Assembly: GCA_033060915.1 (NCBI GenBank)
Contig: CM065380.1
Coordinates: forward strand, 50,034,501 to 50,098,500
DNA: 64,000 bases
Origin: Euryodendron excelsum
Taxonomy: Eukaryota > Streptophyta > Magnoliopsida > Ericales > Pentaphylacaceae
Direction of reading: 5' to 3'
The notes under the pieces are model-generated. The model was not told where the DNA came from, did no database searches, and saw only the letters and a program-made list of their open reading frames with translations. Made by a program: the position numbers and the translations under genes. This document shows positions 58,961-64,000 of this stretch, in pieces (position 1 is the stretch's first letter; each line of letters begins with the position of its first letter).

Positions 58961-60040
58961 TTACAAAAGTATGCTTGCTCGGTCATGGCCTAAGTAAGGC
59001 TTGTAGAAGTCTGCCTGCTCGGTCATGGAATGAGCAGGGCTTTTGGCGCATTAGCTTATAAAAGTATGCTTGCTCGGTCATGACTTGAGCAGGGCTTGTA
59101 GAAGTCTACCTGCTTGGCCTAGGTCTGAGCAGGGCTTGTAGAAGTCTACCTGCTCGGTCATGGCCTGAGCAGGGCTTTTTGGCCCTCTGGCTTGTAGAAG
59201 TTTGCCTGCTCGGCCTGGGCCAGAACAGGACTTTTGGCGCATTGGCTTGTATTGGGCATAAAGCCTTTGCCTGCTCAACCAAGCCTAAGCAGGACTTTGT
59301 CGCTTTAAATTGAAGTGGGCATAAAGCCTTTGCCTGCTCAGCCATGCCTGAGCAGGACTTTGTTGCTTTATGCTTGCTCGGCCATGCCTGCGCAAGACTT
59401 TGTCGCTTTAAATTGATGTGGGCATAATGCCTTTGCCTGCTTAGCCATGCCTGAGCAGGACTTTGTCTCTTTATGCCTGCTCGGTCATGCTTGAGCAAGA
59501 CTTTGTCGCTTTAAATTAATGTGGGCATAATGACTTTGCTTGCTCAACCATGCCTGAGCAGGACTTTATCGCTTTATGCCTGCTCAGGCATCCTGCTCGG
59601 CCATGCCTGAGCAGGACTTTCTCGTTTTATTTGTAGTCTGCTTGCTTGGCCAAGCCTGAGTATGACTTCGTCGCTTTAAATTGAAGTGGGCATAAAGCCT
59701 TTGCCTGCTTAGCTAAGCCTAAGCAGGACTTTATCGCTTTGTGCCTGCTCAGCCATGCCTGAGCAGGACTTTATCGCTTTAATTTGTAGCCTGCTTGCTC
59801 AGCCAAGCCTGAGCAGGACTTTGTCGCTTTGTGCCTGCTAGGCCATGCCTGAGCAGGACTTTGTCGCTTTAATTTATAGTTTGCCTGCTCGGCTAAGCCT
59901 GAGCAGGGCTTCAACGCTTTAAATTGAAGTGGGCATAAAGCCTTTGCCTGCTCAGCCAAGCCTGAGCAGGACTTTGTCGCTTTGTGCCTGCTCGGCCATG
60001 CCTAAGCAGGACTTTGTCGCTTTAGCAGGATTTTTGTCAC
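58961..60040. repeat. Hairpin-bearing tandem repeat array (Tat 3' UTR region)
   Basis: About 20 variable copies of a 40-65-bp unit whose core is cctgctcggccatgcctgag followed by caggactttgtcgcttt. Each core is an inverted repeat (cctgctc...gagcagg, 7-bp arms around a ~10-base loop). Longer units add aattgaagtgggcataaagcc. It lies between pol and the antisense ORF. Open frames through it are by-products of the repetition. Confidence 0.93.
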
Positions 60041-60234
60041 TATTTTGGTCAGGAACCTTGCAAGGAAGATGTTACGGAGTTTGTAAGCAAAAAGAATTTT
60101 GCGAAACCTTGGAAAGTCGTGAATCAAGTTGTAATTGTAGATATAAGTTTTGATAAATTTAGGCAAGTCTTTCTACAACCTTAACAGACAAAGCTTCCAT
60201 TCCACAATTGTGTATTCAAATGAAAGGAAGTCAC

Positions 60235-61560
60235 TCACACATAGTACTTCCTCAGGTGTTTGGCATGCCAAGGGTGGGGTAGTTCTTTGTCGTTGGGGCT
60301 CTTCAGTCTGTAGGTCCCTTTTCTGGTGAAGCCTGTCACCCTGTTAGGTCCTTCCCAATTCGGGCCAAGTTTCCTATCCTGCGCAACTCTAGTAGATTCA
60401 TTGACCTTCTTCAACACCAAATCTCCCGTCTTGAAATCCCTTAAACGCACTCGGCTGTTATGGTACTGGCGCATCTGTTGCTGATATGAGGCCACTCTAA
60501 TTGTTGCCTGGAGCCTTTTGTCCTCCAATAGGTCCAGCGCATTGAATTCCGAGGTTTGAATGCTCGGCGAATCGAGAGTTTTTAAGGGTACTTCAGGATC
60601 GGGCTGCTCTGAGGACGTTATTCTTGCTAACCTATCTGCTTCTTCATTCTCTAATCGGGGGACTCTTTGCAGTACTACTTTGGAGAATTTTCTGACCAAG
60701 TCTCTGGCCATCTGACAGTATTTCTTCATTTTCTCCCCTCTAGCTTTATAGTCCCCTTGGACCTGGTCTATCACCAGCTGCGAATCTCTCCTGACAATTA
60801 GCTGCTTTGCCCTTATTCGCTGAGCAATTTGAAGCTCGGCGATGAGTGCCTCATATTCTGCCTCATTGTTGGTGGCAGGGAATTTGAATCTGAAAGTGTA
60901 CTCCACTTTCTGGCCATCCAGGGTGACTAGAACCACGCCTGCCCGCTTGATTGGTCGGTGGAGGAACCATCAACGTTCAATACCCATTTGTTCTCGGCAT
61001 CCTCCATGTTGTGTGGGGTGTCAGGGTAGGTGGTAAACTCTGCAATGAAATAATCTACTACTTATCCTTTAACGGCTGTCCTTGGCCTGTACTGAATGTC
61101 GAACTAGCTGAGCTCTACTGACCACTTCATGAGTCGACTAGAGGTTTCAGGTTTGTGTAGGACTTTCTTGATCGGCTGATCTATCAGGACCACGATCGTG
61201 TGAGCTTGGAAGTACGGTCGGAGCCTCCGCGCTAAGTTCACCAGAGCGAAGGCTAGCAACTCCATCTTCGGGTATCTTTCCTCATTTCATCTGAGTGCTC
61301 TGCTCGTGTAGTACACTGGCTTTTGGACTCCTTCACTCTCTCGCACGAGGGTTGAGCTCACTACCGTTGCCGAAACGACCCAGTAGAGGTAGAGCTCCTC
61401 TCTTGTGACCGTTCGGCTTAGCAGGTAAACAGAGCCCAAGTACTGTTTTGGCTGTTGGAAGGCTTCTTCACATTCACCCGTCCACTAGAATGCTTTCTTT
61501 AACGTCCGGAAGAAGGGTAGGCACTTATCGGTTGATCTGTAGATGAACCTGTTCAGGGCT
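60235..61560 (-). pseudogene. Gypsy RNase H fused to the integrase C-terminus (integrase core deleted)
   Basis: RNase H is recognisable by TNNEAEYEALIAELQ, RRDSQLVIDQVQGDYKARG and ENEEADRLARI. After about 30 residues the frame passes straight to integrase C-terminal sequence (RVRLRDFKTGDLVL, LGPNWEGPNRV, HPWHAKHLRKYYV, stop near 60237). The HHCC zinc finger and DDE core that should lie between are absent, so a deletion joined the two in frame. Upstream (60940-61560) the RT thumb and RNase H start contain several stops. Confidence 0.88.
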
Positions 61561-62330
61561 GCCACTCTTCCTGCTAGTGTCTAAACATCCTTGATCGTCT
61601 TTGGGGCCTGCATGTCCAGTATGGCCCTGACCTTCTCTGGGTTTGCCTCTATGCTCCTTTGTGATACCATAAAACCTAGGAACTTCCCCGAGGCCACCCT
61701 GAATGCACATTTGGCCGGGTTTAACTTCATGTTGTAGTGTCTGAGGGTGTGGAAGGTTTCTTTCAAATCCTCTAAATGGTCAGTAACTTGCTTGCTTTTT
61801 ACCAGCATGTCATCCATATACACTTCCACGTTTCGTCCTATCTGGGACTTAAACATTTTGTTGACTAACCTCTGGTAAGTTGCCCTGACATTTTTCAGGC
61901 CGAAAGGCATCACTTTGTAGCAGTATAATCCACTGTTGGTGATGAAGTCTATGTGTTCCTGATCGTGTTCTGTCATTTTGATCTGGTTGTACCCTGAGAA
62001 AGCATCCATGAAGGAGAGCATCTCGTACCCGATAATAGAATCGTCCAGAAGGTCAATGGTAGGCAAGGGGAAGCTGTCTTTGGGGCAGGCCTTGTTAAGA
62101 TCGGTGAAATCTACGCACATCCGTCATTTCCCGTTCACCTTCTTCACCATTACAATGTTCGAGAGCCAGGTTGGGTACTATACTTCTTTGATGAACTTGG
62201 CTTGGACAAGCTTGTCCACTTCTTCCGCGACGGCTTCATTACGCTCAGGGGCAAAACTCTTTCTTTTCTGCTTAACGGGTCTGGCCTCTGGTGAAATGTT
62301 AAGGTAGTGAGCAGCGATCTTGGGGTCTAT
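61561..62330 (-). pseudogene. Gypsy reverse transcriptase, damaged
   Basis: Plant Ty3/Gypsy RT with MCVDFTDLNKACPKDSFPLP, SGYNQIKM, GLYCYKVMPFGLKNVRATYQ, the catalytic VYMDDMLVKS, and LNPAKCAFRV. Upstream, TGA replaces the Trp before RMCVDF (about 62124) and TAG interrupts IKEV*YPTW (about 62180). It continues with the RNase H remnant to the left and the protease to the right. Confidence 0.9.
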
Positions 62331-64000
62331 ACCTGGCATGTCTTCATAAGTCTAGGCAAAGACATCAGCGTTGTCCTTCAGGAATCCACACAACTTCTGC
62401 TTGAGCTGCTCAAGAGCACCAGTACCGATCATGACAACCCTGGGCGACTGTGTGCTGTTCACCTGGGCTGTATGGTGGACGGGGACTTTTCCAACTCTTC
62501 TATGGGTTCTCCTCGTCTCGAATTTCTAGCTCTTCGATCATGAGGGCCTCCTTGCCAGCATCCCTCAAGGCGGATGCCAAGTAGCATTCTCTTGCTGTCA
62601 TCTGATCGCCCTTTACAGTTCCCACCCCATGCTCTGGAGGAAATTTCAGTCTCAAGTGATATGTGGAGGTGACTGCCTTGAACTGATTTAGGGTCATGCG
62701 CCTTATAATCACGTTGTAGGCCGAGGGGCAGTTCATGACCAGGAAGTTGACCAACTTCGTGGCTTGTCAGGGGTCGTCCCCCAGGGTGACAGGCAACTCG
62801 ATGGAACCTACAGGGGTAACCCTGTCACCAGTGAACCCCACAAGGGGGGATGTCATGGGTTTTAGTGCTTCTCTTTGCAACTGCAGTTGCTCGAAGGCCC
62901 CTCAAAAGAAGATGTCAGTCGAGTTGCTACTGTCAATGAGGATTCGTCGGGTTCTACAGTTGGCAATGATAGCGCTGACCACCAGGACGTCATCATGCGG
63001 GTGACTCAGCTCTAACGCGTCATCCTCAGTGAATACTATGTCCAGAATATCAGGTTGGGCCTTTTTGCTCGGTTTGTCTACCGAGAACACCTCTGCTTGC
63101 TTTGCTCTCCTAGCATGGTCCTTCCTGGCAGACAAAGACTCATCGCCACCTCCAAAGCCCCCAATAATGACCCTTATCTCTCTAATCGGGCATTGGTGTG
63201 CTGGGGCTCTTTCCGGGCCTTTCCTCTCTGCCGGTCGCGCTCTGTCTTGCCTCTGGCTAGCAATGTATCTCCCCAAGCACCCCTCCTTAATCAGGTTCTC
63301 TCTCTGTTGCTTGAGGTCGAAACAATCGTCTGTGTTGTGGCCATAATCCCTGTGGAATCGGTAGTACTTCCTTCGATTCCTCTCCTCTAGGGGCCCTCTT
63401 AATTTCCCAGGCCATTTCAGGTCTAGGTCATTCTTGATTTCATTCAGGACATGCTCTAGCGACATGGTCAGTGGGGTGAAACTACGTTCAAAGGTAGCGA
63501 ACCGGTTTCTTGGTCGCTCCCCCCTTTCTAATTTGTCGCTTGTTGGGGCTTTCTTGTCTCTGTCGTCCTTGCCTTCGGGTGATTTCTTCTTCTTTTTTGA
63601 TCGGGAGGTGGTGCCCTCATCACGCTCCCGTCTAGCATTCATTGTATCCTTTGCATTCATATGTTTCTGGGCCTTAATCATAAGGTCCGCCATAGTCTTC
63701 GGAGGCTCCTTGGCCAAAGAAAATATAAACTTGTGGGTCCTGCCTCTGCTCATAAAAGTGGTGACTGCGACATTGTCATCAACATCGTCTATTTCAAGAG
63801 TTTCCAGGTTAAACCTGGTAACAAACTTGAGAAGGGTTTCATCTTTCTTCTACTTCACATTAAGTAGGCTGGTAGCTAGTTTCCTCTGCCGCTGGGCTTT
63901 AATGTAGTGTGCTACGAATAGTTTACTAAGCTGAACGAAGGAACTAACTGTGGAGGGTTGAATATGGTTGAACCACACTCTAGCTGCTCCTTTGAGAGTA
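62331..64000 (-). pseudogene. Gypsy gag-protease region (5' end off window)
   Basis: The retroviral-type gag segment (about 64000-63650, KFVTRFNLETLEIDDVD, then TFMSRGRTHKFIF and TMADLMIKAQKHM) is followed by a charged linker and a zinc-knuckle-like motif KYYRFHRDYGHNTDDC, where the first Cys of the usual KYCRFH is Tyr. The aspartic protease start RRILIDSSNSTDIFF follows (family IDSGSS; the Gly is changed). The protease continues through 62754-62500 (PSAYNVIIRRMTLNQFKAV). At least one frame break lies between 62902 and 62754. Confidence 0.88.

Larger units (their letters stand above)
54832..64000 (-). mobile_element. Ty3/Gypsy retrotransposon, Tat lineage (3' part, runs off window)
   Basis: Minus-strand order from the right edge: gag and protease, RT, RNase H, a residual integrase C-terminus, a tandem array, an opposite-strand ORF, a polypurine tract, and the 3' LTR. 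An antisense ORF and variable tandem repeats between pol and the 3' LTR are hallmarks of Tat elements (Grande, Retand, RIRE2 type). The 5' LTR and primer-binding site lie beyond 64000. All ORFs are damaged, so this copy is not autonomous. Confidence 0.92.

Noticed and set aside
59078..59959. Open frames of 60-130 residues on the minus strand
   Set aside because: They coincide with the hairpin tandem array and repeat with it.
62902..63907. Plus-strand frames of 105-157 residues opposite gag
   Set aside because: They are antisense to the clear gag-protease homology and have no family features of their own.

Overview
This is a stretch of a plant nuclear genome. The evidence is an intron-rich gene with GT-AG splice sites, AT-rich intergenic DNA, long mono- and dinucleotide runs, and dense, nested plant transposons (Copia, Tat-lineage Gypsy, CACTA, Mutator-like, hAT, Helitron-like). 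The protein similarities suggest a eudicot. The sequence alone does not give the species.

Layout. (1) 1-13.1 kb, + strand: one apparently intact housekeeping gene, the catalytic subunit of protein phosphatase 2A. It lacks only its first exon, which lies left of the window. Its large introns hold a foldback MITE, a hAT element with a perfect 8-bp target duplication, and a 260-bp triplication. (2) 16.5-24.8 kb, - strand: a phytoene synthase gene (PSY, probably the PSY3-type clade), long dead. It has a stop codon, frameshifts, loss of the second Asp-rich motif, and a Copia element inserted in its first exon. That Copia element was itself hit by a hAT element and by a second LTR element now reduced to a solo LTR. 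All three insertions keep recognisable target duplications. (3) 26.1-36.6 kb: a 10.45-kb CACTA element with a perfect 3-bp target duplication. It carries about 15 tandem copies of a ~176-bp monomer and a remnant of an En/Spm-type transposase protein. (4) 36.6-41.5 kb: intergenic DNA with one tRNA-Gly(UCC)-like gene. (5) 41.5-49.3 kb: a 7.8-kb Mutator-like element with ~55-bp inverted repeats and a 10-bp target duplication. It carries a decayed MURA-type transposase, a plant mobile domain (PMD) gene, a short unrecognised two-exon gene, and a second tandem array whose ~177-bp monomer resembles that of the CACTA element. (6) 49.3-54.7 kb: a long CA/GA microsatellite, then AT-rich Helitron-like sequence. 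Its right part contains a mitochondrial-looking stretch and a broken MS1/MMD1-type PHD-finger gene fragment. (7) 54.8-64 kb, - strand: a Tat-lineage Gypsy element running off the right edge, with 3' LTR, a polypurine-tract junction in three tandem copies, an opposite-strand ORF, a hairpin-rich tandem array, and decayed pol and gag.

Only the PP2A gene is clearly a working host gene; the tRNA may be functional. The rest is mobile DNA or gene wreckage. The least expected items are the small gene inside the Mutator-like element and the shared ~176-bp repeat family in two unrelated DNA transposons.
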